64,000 bases of DNA from Effrenium voratum (lineage: Eukaryota > Sar > Dinophyceae > Suessiales > Symbiodiniaceae), in the NCBI GenBank assembly GCA_963377175.1, contig CAUJNA010003505.1:1485202-1549201 (forward strand). Reading direction: 5' to 3'. A model generated the notes under the pieces. That model was not told where the DNA came from, searched no databases, and was given only the letters and a program-made list of their open reading frames with translations. Position numbers and translations under genes: made by a program. Position 1 is the stretch's first letter, and every line of letters starts with the position of its first letter. Shown here piece after piece: positions 10,096 to 19,710 of this stretch.

Positions 10096-10974
10096 GTCTT
10101 CCTGCACTTTGTCGGCTTTGCTTGCTTTGTGGGCCCCAGCTTGCTGTGGGAGCTGCCAGCCAGCGGCTGAATGTTTCTTCAAACCAGTCGGATTGGGCAC
10201 CGCTGTGACAGGGAGCCAATTTGAAGCCCTTGGATGGGGTCCAAAGTCTTGACAAGCACAAGCAGTGTTGCGTCGGAAGACTTTTCGCATCTGAAGGCAA
10301 TTATGACAACACGGGTAAACCTGCGAATTCCCCTTTGAAGGGGAAGTTCCTCGGCGTCGTTGAAGTGGGAATCAGTTCCAATTCCCACAAACCTGATTGT
10401 TTCCAGAAGCTTGGTTTCTTATTGGTTTCCATTTCAAAGCGGTTTAACCCATTTTGATTCTGACGCTGGCTATTTTCTCCAGATAGCAAACTTGGGAGGC
10501 GGGGTATCGAGGCGGCGGTTCTGGACTTGTTCAACCCTCCTCAGCCCGAAGCAGGCAGGCTCTCCGCATGCCAGGCCGTTTGGGATTTGAAACAACCATT
10601 GTAGGGGGGGGTCCTATTAGGAAACCACGGCCCACAATTGGCGGAGTTTTGACCGTGGCATATCTGTTGCAGGCCAGACTTGGCCTCAGATTCCAAGAAT
10701 GCGCGCTGCTCGGATTGCTCTTGGCTAGTAGCCTGACACAAGTCCTTGACTCCTTTTGCGCTGCTCCTGACTGAGTCTGTGGTACTGCTTAACGAGCTTG
10801 CGGATGGCGGGACTGGCTTGTTAACCCCAAAGATCCCCTAAGAGTTCAATGTTGAAGCGTGCATGGCAGCAACCAGCGAGAGCGTTCTAGGTTTGTCCCA
10901 TACTTATGCTGCGCGCTGCGCCCTACCTCTTCACAGAAGAGGCATGATGGGGAGAATTGATCGGAATTGAATAG
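10096..10974. other. Probable intron
   Basis: No convincing coding frame on either strand between two good plus-strand exons. Confidence 0.4.
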
Positions 10975-11266
10975 AAGCAGCCTGACCAGGCCAAGAACCC
11001 AAACACCCTGCGCGCAAAGAAGTGGTACGGCGAATACTGCGTTGCCAGCTTAGAACGCAAATGTCGACGATTGTGCAGGGAGCATGTGCCTGAGGTGGGC
11101 GAGTTCGGGGCTGCAGTCATGTACTTCAACGCTCTTTCGGTGGCTTGACCTCGCAGAAATCCGGCGCAGCAGAGCTGATGAGCAGAAGATGAGGATTGCT
11201 TGCACAACTGGGCAGGTTGTTTTGGGGGATGAAGGCCCACATCTTCGTGGCGACTTCTTTTTTTTG
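10975..11266 (+). CDS. Candidate exon with an internal frame change
   Basis: From the AG at 10973-10974 the frame is open with strong coding composition: KQPDQAKNPNTLRAKKWYGE, then CVASLERKCRRLCREHVPE and AAVMYFNAL. At about 11130-11140 the coding signal moves to another frame, RWLDLAEIRRSRADEQKM, then TTGQVVLGDEGPHLRGDF. Neither frame alone covers both halves and there is no room for a normal intron. Basic and Cys-containing; family not recognised. A missing or extra base, or decay, is the simplest reading. Confidence 0.5.
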
Positions 11267-11318
11267 TGATACTTACATGTTGCGTAGGCAATTGGCTGAC
11301 AGGGCCACAACCGCGTAG

Positions 11319-11492
11319 GCGTTTCGGTTGCGAAGCCTTGCGCAGGCAGTCAGGCGACGATTTGATAGGTTGACATGTCCACGCGGAGCGTGCTTTTATG
11401 AAGGGGTCAATGATGTGAACCGTTGGTGCGGAGATGGTCTGACGGCTTGTGAAGCCCTGCGATGTATACAAATGCGCCGTTTGCCAACTTAA
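11319..11492 (+). CDS. Candidate exon, Arg-rich with several Cys
   Basis: After the AG at 11317-11318 the frame reads AFRLRSLAQAVRRRFDRLT, then CPRGACFYEGVNDVNRWC and GLTACEALRCIQMRRLPT before TAA at 11490. Coding composition is strong. It could be a terminal exon, or continue from an exon end before the stop. Function unknown. Confidence 0.5.
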   Translation, partial: AFRLRSLAQAVRRRFDRLTCPRGACFYEGVNDVNRWCGDGLTACEALRCIQMRRLPT

Positions 11493-11519
11493 TAGAAGGG
11501 GGAAGATTTCGCGTAGCTT

Positions 11520-11640
11520 TCGCGCAGGCTTGCACTGACAAGTTGCGATGTTCGAGCTGCCACCGTTCACTTCGCGCATCACTTGCTGAAACATTGTGAA
11601 GCTGGGCCTGCCAAACGCTTGTACTGACAAGTTGCAGTTT
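11520..11640. repeat. Dispersed repeat, two partial units (11.5-kb copy)
   Basis: TTG(C/T)ACTGACAAGTTGC occurs at 11530 and 11620, about 90 bp apart, each linked to a GAGCTGCCA or GGCCTGCCA box. The same motif, TTGCACTGAAAAGTTGC, builds the array at 52.6-52.9 kb, and a variant lies at 7.51 kb. Confidence 0.7.
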
Positions 11641-12093
11641 TGCGCAGCCCTAAGTTTGTTGAGTCGCGTTGGCAACCAGCCAAAAGGAATTCCAGCCACT
11701 ACGCCCAGGTGTTTTTCCTGCCTGGACAGGGGCCATACAGCATCATGGACAAAGTGCATTGCTCAGCTGGCGCAAGTCTTTTGTTGTGAAAGAGGACACC
11801 CTTTTCATCAGATGCCTCATTTTGGGGCTTGAGGCCTTCAGCGCTCTCTCGCATCCTGTGAGGTGGTCATAGGTGCTATGCTCTTGGACAGCTTCAGGAT
11901 ATTGCTGGACCCGCCCTAAGCGGTCAGCAGGAGGTTGGACCTGGATAGCTTTGTGGGTACAGTCGGAGGCCATACATTTTTGACACCGCATAGAAATCGG
12001 ATTGATGTGCCTTCTTGGTTATCTTGCCGTATGTTGCGTTCGCTAAGTTTTATGGCCTGTGGTCAATGTGGGTGCTTCATGCCGCCCACTCAG

Positions 12094-12253
12094 AGTGACG
12101 GGGGAGACTCGGTTCTGGATGCTTTTCACAGTCAATGACAAATCACTTCGCACTGGTGCAGAGGCCTGGGACGAGATCGATTGGAAATATGAGTGTCCAC
12201 TGCTCGGCTAGCTTGAACTGCTCAACGATGTCAAAGCTTCTGACTTTTGTGAG
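12094..12253 (+). CDS. Candidate exon with one in-frame TAG
   Basis: Bounded by CACTCAG and GAG|GTATGT (strong donor). The frame reads VTGETRFWMLFTVNDKSL, then GAEAWDEIDWKYECPLLG, a TAG at 12209-12211, then LELLNDVKASDFCE. The TAG coincides with an AG that would end a 21-nt GA-AG segment starting at 12191, so either a nonsense change or a very short intron is possible. Family unknown. Confidence 0.5.
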
Positions 12254-12389
12254 GTATGTCAAGAACAACAATGAGCCATGGTCCTGTCATGAAAGCGCTC
12301 AGGAGCCTTCTCATGTTTGCTGATGGCAGGCAAATAAAGCACGGACGTCGAGGCTGGTTGCTGAGCTGGTTCATGTGTTGGTTGGCCAG

Positions 12390-12577
12390 GACACTCACTG
12401 ACCGGCAATTGGAGCCTCGGTAGCACTGAAGGGCAATGGACCTTTGAGGGTCTGCAGTTCACGCACGAGTGCATCCAAGTCTCAATCAATGCTACGCTAC
12501 GCTCTATTCTGCTTGTGACAGTCAGTACTGGAGGTTTTCTTACATGCAGTACAAGCCGGGCAATTCGATCCCACTGT
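12390..12577 (+). CDS. Candidate exon, Trp/Gly/Thr-rich
   Basis: After TTGGCCAG the frame is open for 62 codons: HSLTGNWSLGSTEGQWTFEG, then FTHECIQVSINATL and ILLVTVSTGGFLTC. Good codon bias in the first two thirds; the exon may stop at a GT within the last third. No domain recognised. Confidence 0.45.
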
Positions 12578-12641
12578 TAGGGGCTTGGAAGCACTTATCC
12601 AATCGTCGCAGTGTGCAAAGGCAAGCCCTTGAACGTAAGGA

Positions 12642-12824
12642 GTGGCACGTCACAAGTTCGCCCCTGCCGACTTGGGCCGCTTGCCTTCACTTTGGACCCG
12701 GTCGGATTTGTCAGACTTGGAATGGAGAGTAATCAACAGTCGCTCAGATCATCAACGGTGCCCTGGGAGTGGCTCAGGGCCATGCGGGGGCGCCCATGGG
12801 AGCTTTGGAACACCAGCCCATTGA
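12642..12824 (+). CDS. Weak candidate exon (frame uncertain)
   Basis: GC-rich stretch open in two plus frames. One reads FAPADLGRLPSLWTRSDLSD..., the other RPCRLGPLAFTLDPVGFVRL.... I cannot choose between them by eye, and splice sites are not decisive. Confidence 0.25.
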   Translation: MARHKFAPADLGRLPSLWTRSDLSDLEWRVINSRSDHQRCPGSGSGPCGGAHGSFGTPAH

Positions 12825-13026
12825 CATCGCCCCGAAATCGGGCCGTGTTTTGCCGTGTTTCGTTTTGTTTTTGTTTTTTTAGATTGCTCAGGTCAGGCAG
12901 TTCGTGATTCGCCCCGAGAATTACACAAACTTTCTGGCGCTGGTGCCTCATATGTGCGTTTTCTATGCATGAGGCAAACAACCACTGAATCCGTCATGTT
13001 TAAGGTATGATTTTATGGACCTGCAG

Positions 13027-13074
13027 AAGGATGACCTTGAGTTGTTCAGTGAGGAGACGGCGAGATTTGCTGAT
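13027..13074 (+). CDS. Candidate short exon, acidic
   Basis: Between CTGCAG and GAT|GTCTGC. Frame KDDLELFSEETARFAD, 16 codons, phase 0. It may precede the potassium-channel exon at 13309 in the same gene. Confidence 0.4.
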
Positions 13075-13308
13075 GTCTGCTGATATGGCTTGCAAGATCT
13101 GCTCGCTGCTTCAGGACTTGCTTGCAGTGATTAGTGCTCTGCCAAGCACTGCGACTCTCTTCTTTCCCTTTGGTGTTCTGCCCCCAGATCTAAGAGAGTT
13201 TGCTGTTGGCAACGCATTTCATGTTGCAAGCCGAGGATATATATAAGAAGACCGTCCGTAGACCCTTCCTGTGCCTCTCTTGTGTGGGGCTCTGAGTTTC
13301 CTCATCAG

Positions 13309-13440
13309 ATGGCACAACGCAAAGTCATCCCGGGCGAACAGGAAGACTTCGAAGCAGAGATTGAGCGCATCGGCGTCAAGGCGAACACAGACTTGCCGAG
13401 CTGCAGGGACGATGAGGCGGAATTGTATTCTTTTCTACTG
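13309..13440 (+). CDS. Potassium-channel-like gene, N-terminal exon
   Basis: TTTCCTCATCAG is followed directly by ATG at 13309, then MAQRKVIPGEQEDFEAEIER and RDDEAELYSFLL, with GT at 13441. 132 nt, phase 0 at both ends. The ATG right after a pyrimidine-AG could be the true start (trans-splice acceptor) or an internal Met after a cis acceptor. The acidic soluble N-terminus joins in phase to the exon at 13781. Confidence 0.5.
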
Positions 13441-13780
13441 GTAACCAGAATTGTAACCATGGCAGTTATCCTCGGCCTCAATTTTCGAGGGAAATGTGTG
13501 CTGCGGAGGTGGCTTTCGACATAACCGACAAGGTGCTACGCTCGTTCCCGTTCGTAGTCCCCATAACAGTTTCCTTGGGGCACAAACTTAAGCATGCTAC
13601 TGTATACTGCGTGTTGCAACCTGAATGAGTCTCATCATGTTGTCTTCATTTTGTGGGTGTGCTCCAGTCACTGCGTGAGCCGGGAGCGCTTTGGCTTTTA
13701 GCTCGCCAACGCTGTGAGCCTATCATTTCCCAACATGGATTTGCCACATGCCTTCAGTGACTTCAGTTAGCTTGGAGCAG

Positions 13781-14450
13781 TTCCACTTGGAGCCCTGGGT
13801 GTGGAGCCTCCCGCGGGTGCGCCAGTACTCTGCCTTCTTCGAGGATGGGTACCAGGCCAACTCCTCGCAGCGTGTGAGGCAGGATGAGCAGCTGGAGAAG
13901 CAATCCGGCGGGGAGGAAGCCGCCGTGCCGGAAGAGAAACCGCAGTCCAACGTCCCTGACCCTGTGTCAGATGAGAGTGACGCTCCATCCTACACGCAAG
14001 AGGAGAAGCTCTTAAAGAAGTTGCACCAAGATGAGGAGCAGGTGGTTCAGATGGTTGTTGCTCAGAAAGCAGCGGCAAAACACGATGCCCGAGCTCAAGC
14101 TGCGCGTGCTGCGCAGGCTGCTCGGGCCAAGCACGCTTCACAAGCTTTGCAAGCTGTGCAGGGAGTTCACCTGCGTCTTCCCATGCACGAAGTCCGCTGC
14201 CGCAGGAGAAAGAGCGCCTTGTCGTGTCAGGATTTGAAAGCCGAATGTGCCTGGAGTGGAGACGAAAACAACGGCATATGCCACCACAAGAAGCCGGAGG
14301 AGTGGCCAGGCGGCTGGGACTTCCTCTTCGGGATGGGCGAGGTGGCGCTTCTTGAAGCGACTGTCGCCACCACGGCGGTGGTGACGCGGCTTCGTGGCAG
14401 AGAGATTCTTCGGCACTTCGTGGAGCGCCCCTCGTACTCTTTGCGACCCA
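13781..14450 (+). CDS. Potassium-channel-like gene, cytoplasmic coiled-coil exon (3' end uncertain)
   Basis: After TTGGAGCAG the frame reads FHLEPWVWSLPRVRQYSAFF and stays open for over 240 codons. It contains an acidic stretch (SGGEEAAVPEEKPQSN) and an Ala/Gln/Arg-rich helix likely to form a coiled coil (KAAAKHDARAQAARAAQAAR). The most coding-like part ends near 14160. The remainder (GGWDFLFGMGEVALLEATVA) is plausible but less certain. It probably forms the cytosolic region before the pore unit. Confidence 0.5.
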
Positions 14451-14540
14451 ATGCAGTGGCACATGCTTCCTTTTTCATTTTTTTGTTTTGGCGGAGTTCG
14501 CGTTAAATTCACGCAAACGGAGAGTGTCTTGTTTTCCCAG

Positions 14541-14709
14541 GCGAGCATCCATGTGGTTCTATCCCACAGCTGCCATGTATTTTGCGACTGGACTCTTCTA
14601 CTACACGCGCACTCAGGGCTGGAATCCCTTCGATACCATCTACTTTCTGACGTCCATCGTGTCGACTGTCGGCGCCAGCGACCTCAGTCCAGCCCATCCC
14701 ATGCCCAAG
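14541..14709 (+). CDS. Potassium-channel-like gene, TM1 and pore-loop exon
   Basis: GTTTTCCCAG ends at 14540. The frame reads MWFYPTAAMYFATGLFYYTR (first membrane helix), then GWNPFDTIYFLTSIV (pore helix), STVGASDLSP (filter and following Asp-Leu-Ser-Pro) and MPK, then a GC donor at 14710. The family pattern is a helix, an aromatic-rich pore helix with a YF pair, TVGYGD, and a Pro three residues on. Here the filter is TVGASD: Tyr and the second Gly are replaced, while Asp is kept. Channel assignment is from this pattern. Confidence 0.7.
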
Positions 14710-15044
14710 GCGATGGGGCATCGATTGTTGCGGATCAACCAAAATGTCATGTCGCTTGAGGATGTGTGGGGCGCTTTGTCCTTTCACTTTTCCTTGAATC
14801 ACTGAAACACCATCCAAAAAACGGTTGACCCACGACGGGTTGCCCACAACTGCCTTTCATCCATCTTGTCATCCACTGGGAGGTTTCTATGACATAGTGG
14901 AGGATGCCACACATCTCCTCACTCTTTTCGGCACTGCCCCAACAAATCTTGCGAAAGTTGTCAAAGCATGATTTGAAGCCTCAACTAATTACGGGGTAAC
15001 ATGCCTCACAACCTCGCAACAGCTCTGGTGCTCGCGCGAGAGCA

Positions 15045-15605
15045 ACAAAACAGGTGAGGTCTGAAACATAGCGCATGCCCTTGCCTCATTTGTAAGTTGT
15101 GAATCAGTTCTGGTTCTGGGCCCAATTTTGCCTGTCAGTTGATGCGTGCAAGCTGCAGACTTTCGCGTTTAACACGCTGACTTGGTTTTGATTGCCCACC
15201 CTCCCGCGCAACAGTGACTAGAAAGGTGAGATGGGACTTGTTCAGCGAGGCTTGGGGCTGTGGCCGCTTTCGGTGTTGTTTTCTCGGAAAGCCCTTGCTA
15301 TTTCGCTCGCGTGCGATCAACAAAGTGGGGTCTCAAACGTAGCGCATGCGCGGCTTGTCTTCTTTGGTTGCGTGGGTAGCGTGGGTAGCAGGCTGACTTG
15401 AGGTTTTGATTTCCCACCCTCCCGCCCTGCTGTGAATAGAAAAAGGGTTTGGCGTGGTTGCATCACCTCGACCCCTGATTGCGCAAAGGAAGCCCCCTTA
15501 ATTAAGCTTACACCGCCGGACAAACACGTGCTGCAGATGGGCTTTGTTCAGCGCGGGTTGGGGCTGGGGCCCTCCTTGGTTGTTGTGTTCTCGGAGGGCA
15601 CCTTG
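15045..15605. repeat. Diverged direct duplication inside the channel intron
   Basis: Two units of about 260-280 bp share ordered blocks: GTCT(G/C)AAAC(A/G)TAGCGCATG (15058, 15330), GCTGACTTG then CCCACCCTCCCGC (15177, 15391), and TTTGTTCAGCG-like then GGGGCTG (15239, 15544). Indels separate the blocks. No coding signal. Confidence 0.7.
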
Positions 15606-15803
15606 TAATCGCTGTCGCCATCCTTTAAAGATCGCTTCAGAGGGCCATCGCCCAAAGCCGTCCGAAGAATGAGTCCAGACTAGAATTGGGTTATATAAGC
15701 GTCAATCCACGTTTTAGTGTTGTTCAACACTCTACGCACAGCCTTGCTTCATGGGCGTTGGATTCCGACGATCGTCCCAAAATGTCGAGGGTCGTTGAGT
15801 CAG

Positions 15804-15935
15804 GTCTTCACGATTTGTCACGTGCTGATGGGCCTGGTGCTCATCGGGGGCGCTGTGGGGGATGAGTTGGACCGGATCCTCGAGGCCCGTGTGGCTCGCA
15901 TGGCCGACGCCGTAGCGCGAGGAGCCGACTTCCAG
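15804..15935 (+). CDS. Potassium-channel-like gene, TM2 exon
   Basis: After the CAG at 15801-15803 the frame reads VFTICHVLMGLVLIGGAVGD, then ELDRILEARVARMADAVARG and DFQ, with a GC donor at 15936. Joined in phase 0 to the previous exon it gives LSPAHPMPKVFTICHVL, the usual step from pore to inner helix in two-helix pore units. The charged helix after it is typical of the linker beyond TM2. The intron between is 1094 bp and holds a duplicated segment (15045-15605). Confidence 0.7.
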
Positions 15936-18002
15936 GCGGGCCATAAGATGGCATGAGGCAGAGCTGGAGGGAGTGTGTCTGCAAAGAGGGGATCCCCCCG
16001 ATTGGTTTCCTGTTCCATGTACGTGTCTTGTTCTTTGATATGTATGTTTGATTTTGGGGGCTTTGTAAACAGTTTAACATACCAAGGGTTGGGAAGAACA
16101 GGTCGAATGATTTGCGCTATGCACAATTAGGGTCCACCTATCTTGAGTTGTTTTTCCTAGAAAGGACCCCCATTTGGAATATTGCCCCAAGGGACCTCTA
16201 CAGGCAACAACCTGTTTGGAGCAGTCTCCTATTTCTTGTGAAATGCCCACGTTCACTTGGGCGGCTGCCAACACAGCAAAGCCTTTTTGGTATGGTGGCT
16301 TGTGTTTGGTTTTTGAGGACGAACAGTGGGCTTCCTCGTACAAGTCCGTTTTGGATGGGGTTGATTGGGAAGCCAAAAGAGAAACCAATCAGTTGCTTGG
16401 GTCCAATTTCTGATTTGGGAGTCTGTGGAGCGGACAAATACGCCAGATTGTTTTGGCAAGGGCGGGGAATTTGCATTTGGGTTGTGTTGAAGGGAACCCA
16501 AATCACCCACTTTCCCCGTTTAAAGGCAAGCCCATATGATATGAAACAGTTGATTGATCTAAATCTAGGTGCAACCCACACACGAAAACCACTCCTCTTA
16601 AAGGGAGCCGAACAATCCTTACATCAAGCCCAAACAGCAAGTATCCCCATGGCGACCTGTTGTGTGCCCTTCAGGGATTTGGTTTTGGGGTGTATCCAGT
16701 TGCTCTTAGAGAGATGAGGGGGTGAACTCGAATTCATAATGTGCGGGACAATAAAGAACTTGGTTTATTCAAACATCAAAGGCCAGTTCATACCCGACAC
16801 TGTGCCAGATTGAAGCATGTGTTGTCGTTGGATCAGCATAGTTATTCCGTCGGAGCAAGCCATCTTCCTATAAAATATAGCAGAGTTATGTTGTCGCCGC
16901 CAGCCTCAAACATTCTAAACCAATTTTGGCTCATCGCTATCCTAACATCCCGCTGAGTTGATCAAGCCCTTTCCAGGCATGCTTAACCGTCCAGAAAGAA
17001 ACATGTTCCGATCAAAGGCACGGATTTGAGCCTCCCAGGACTTGCTGCCCATCCTGTGGCGGGTGGCCAGTGAAGCGAGGGAAGCTGCAGGCTGGAAGCG
17101 ACATGACAAAATGGCTGGGTCGAAGTGTAAAGTTGGTTCCTGCATTGGACCAACAACGGAAATGCAGACTGGGGAATGAAGACTAGGATGTAAGAATCCG
17201 TCCGGTCTGCTGGTTGTTTGGCAAGCATTGATGTTTCCTGCCTGCTGCATGGTAGAAGACATGCCTACATCAAGTCCAGCATGTTTTTGGCGCGTTGCTC
17301 TGAAGTGGTTGCCAGGTTTGCCACGAGTCTCAGCTTTGTTTGCCGTGGGCCAGCGGTTGTTTCTTTCAATTGACGGATTTTAGCTTCGGTGGAACTCCCA
17401 AAAGGTCCGCAAAGGTAGGCCCCTCAAGTTCACACAGGCGAAGCCACTTTGCGCAAGCTAACTAGTTGAAATTGGCTAGTGAAAACGTCTGGGAAAACAC
17501 TTTGCGAGTCCACCAACGTCAAGCCTCACGAAAGCAACCCTTCCGCAAATTCTGCCTCGAAACGTAGTGGGCTCCGCCGTGTAGAAGACCCGAACCTTAG
17601 AACAACAGTGCTCACTTGGGCACTGGTCACGTGTCTGCTTTTTGGATAGTTGACGGCTGATGATTACCATTGCCGGGTCACAACGGTGCCCTTGAGGTGC
17701 CCTTGCATGTAAACCTTGGCTTGGCCATGATGGGCTATGGGTTTTTCCCTGCGCCCTTGCAAACGAGCCCAGGCGGGGATGCGTCCGGCTTGATCAAGAA
17801 TGCACCAGGGTCGGGCAGACACATTTTAACCTCCAAGGGTCAGCAACTCTACAACGATCAACACCAAACCAACATGCCAACAACAAGCACACATCCGTCA
17901 AAGCACCAAAAACCCAAGAAAAACGACAAAACCAAGCAAACCAAGCAAACCAAGAAGCCGAGAAAACTGAGAAAGCCAACGATCCAACTCAAACACCGGC
18001 AG
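15936..18002. other. Long intron or intergenic stretch
   Basis: Low coding signal. The ORF at 16112-16717 has T-rich, non-coding composition. One short plausible exon (LTADDYHCRVTTVPL) lies at 17651-17694 between TGGATAG and a GT. CAATTTTGGCTCA at 16920-16932 resembles the 3' end of the dinoflagellate spliced leader. Confidence 0.35.
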
Positions 18003-18112
18003 GCCGGGAGGGCTTGGAGACCATCGTGGAGCGCCTGGAAGACCTCCGCCTGTCGCTAGACCGGCCGCTGACCACGGAGCTGCGGTGGCTGCGGGACCTG
18101 CGTGGGGGCGAG
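18003..18112 (+). CDS. Candidate exon, helical, Leu/Arg/Glu-rich
   Basis: Starts after the AG at 18001-18002. Frame GREGLETIVERLEDLRLSLD, then RPLTTELRWLRDLRGGE, ending GAG|GTGGGC. It joins in phase 0 to the exon at 18264. Very GC-rich third positions. It may be the cytosolic part of the channel gene or a separate gene. Confidence 0.5.
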
Positions 18113-18263
18113 GTGGGCAAAATGGTAAAAACGCGCATCGTGTTTCAATCAAAGGAAAGAGTTCAAGGTAAAGCCTGAACGGCAGGCCAATGTTGGCCAC
18201 AACCTGATACTTGTAATCAGAGTTGTTTTCATTTTTCATGGCTCAAAGATCCCCAAAGCTGAG

Positions 18264-18434
18264 GTGGTGTTTGCTGAGCTCACGGGCTCCGGGGCGCTGA
18301 TCCCATGGCCGGAGCGGGGGGCGCGGCTCTGGGCAGGCAGCGGACGGCGGCTGCGGGCCATGCTGCCGCTGCTGCGCTACGTGCGGGCCAACCCCAGCGC
18401 CGGCATGCCCAGCTACGACGTGGACCCCGGAAAT
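18264..18434 (+). CDS. Candidate exon continuing from 18003
   Basis: Acceptor GCTGAG|GTGGTG mirrors the upstream donor GAG|GTGGGC. Frame VVFAELTGSGALIPWPERGA, then RLRAMLPLLRYVRANPSAGM and SYDVDPGN, followed by a possible GA donor. High GC. No domain recognised. Confidence 0.5.
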
Positions 18435-18535
18435 GAAGTCAAAAAGCGGATTGACTTAAAGTCGATGTCAAAAATGGGCCAAAGTGATATTTACTCCTCG
18501 AGGAGTCGAGGAGTTGATATTTACGACCCTTCCAG

Positions 18536-18592
18536 GAAACCATGGCCCACATGCTGCACAGCCCACAGATTTCGGCCCTGGCAGACATGGTG
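18536..18592 (+). CDS. Candidate exon continuing the same gene
   Basis: Between CCTTCCAG and GTG|GTAGGT: ETMAHMLHSPQISALADMV, 19 codons, phase 0. Just upstream, 18494-18505 is the perfect palindrome CTCCTCGAGGAG. Confidence 0.5.
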
Positions 18593-18878
18593 GTAGGTAG
18601 CCCATGTTTGCTTGCAACCCAAATGATTTCCTTTGGGATGCCAACAAGAACAAACAAGGGTCCCCATAAACTTGACACGTTCCGGGAGAATGCATGGGAC
18701 GACTGGAAAGAGAACTGGGGACTCTTGTTGTTGGGTGACATGAGAAAGAAAGTCCACGCTCTCTTTTAGCAGGCCAGCAGGAAACCAAGCATGATCTGGG
18801 AGTCACAATTTCAGAGTGGCAAGTACAAGATGCCTCAAACAACATTTCAGTCAGTATCTGAAATGCGTGTCATTGCAG

Positions 18879-18899
18879 GACACGATTGTGGACATGCTG
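18879..18899 (+). CDS. Candidate micro-exon
   Basis: CATTGCAG, then DTIVDML, then GT at 18900. It keeps phase 0 between 18592 and 19010. Read through, the frame continues to a TGA near 18977, so it could instead be a terminal exon. Confidence 0.3.
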
Positions 18900-19009
18900 G
18901 TATCCCGGCTTGAATCAGTCATTTCCAAAATTGTCGCGGGCCTTCCTGGAATACTTCCGAGTGGCTGAACGATTATGCACGTGTGGCGTAGCTAGTCTGA
19001 CAGCCTCAG

Positions 19010-19320
19010 GAAGAGGATACTGTGCTCTTTGGATGCAAGGGGACCGCGACAACCTGCAAGCAACTGTTCATTGCGTCGAGAACCTTCAAGCCAAGGATAG
19101 ATCAGTACTACTCAGACCTTATTGTCAGAAGTGCCATGGATATCAGAGCCTTGGATTGTATGCCAGTTTGTTTTCGGTTATTCAATTTGCATGTGTCCCG
19201 TGGGACCTGTTTGTCAGATGAATTTGCTCGCCTGATTGGTTTCCTAGGTGTGGTCATCGTCTCGGGAACGCTTTTCTTCGGAGTTGCAGACAACTGGCTA
19301 CGAGGAAGGAAAGCCTTCTC
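19010..19320 (+). CDS. Candidate exon with membrane helix (possible TM3 of the channel)
   Basis: After CCTCAG the frame is open for about 140 codons with good codon bias: EEDTVLFGCKGTATTCKQLF, then FKPRIDQYYSDLIVRSAMD, then FARLIGFLGVVIVSGTLFFG and VADNW. The hydrophobic run followed by GTLFF and a Trp resembles the helix before a second pore in two-pore potassium channels. Part of the middle (19150-19220) may be intron. The link to the channel is inferred from order and phase. Confidence 0.45.
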
Positions 19321-19539
19321 CATGTTTGACGGTGCGCTGGCAGCATTTGCGGCACGTTGCAGCGTGGTTTGTCCACCAAAACGGCAGCTGTCTCGTTTGC
19401 ATTCGTCATGGCCCGAATCCGCAAGAGGTTAATTTGCAATGCGTCTTGGAGTCACCAACGACTCTTACATTTAAAGATATATTATATGGTCCATTCATGT
19501 TCTATCCTTTACTCCATTCCATGTGGCACAGAGTGCACT

Positions 19540-19640
19540 GACGCAGCTTATGTTTTGCGAGCGGCTTTGTGTGTGGCAACGCAAGGCCTATACTTTGCGG
19601 TTGCTGGAGCATCCTCAGTTGGCATGCAGGAATCTCAGTC
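19540..19640 (+). CDS. Possible degenerate second pore exon
   Basis: The frame reads AAYVLRAALCVATQGLYFAV, then AGASSVGMQESQ. GLYFAV followed by an SVG tripeptide has the spacing of a pore helix and filter (ALYF..xT.TTVGYGD), but the filter would be SVGMQE. It lies directly after the possible TM3. Suggestive only. Confidence 0.3.
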
Positions 19641-19710
19641 ATCAGCAGTCAGGGCATGCGGCTTGACCATTTGTTTGGTGCTATTTGTTTTTTGGCTGAA
19701 GCGTGCCGAA

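Noticed and set aside
10923..11759. 278-codon minus-strand ORF, longest outside simple repeats
   Set aside because: Antisense to two well-composed plus-strand exons and to the 11.5-kb dispersed repeat; Cys/Ser/Gln-rich without domain or splice support.
11596..11832. CCHC zinc-knuckle-like CFSCLDRGHTASWTKC
   Set aside because: Spacing is C-x2-C-x4-H-x6-C, not the standard x4, and the frame begins inside the dispersed repeat with poor coding composition.
13232..13250. TATA box (ATATATATAA) before the channel N-terminal exon
   Set aside because: Dinoflagellate promoters generally lack canonical TATA boxes, and a plausible exon of the same strand lies just upstream.
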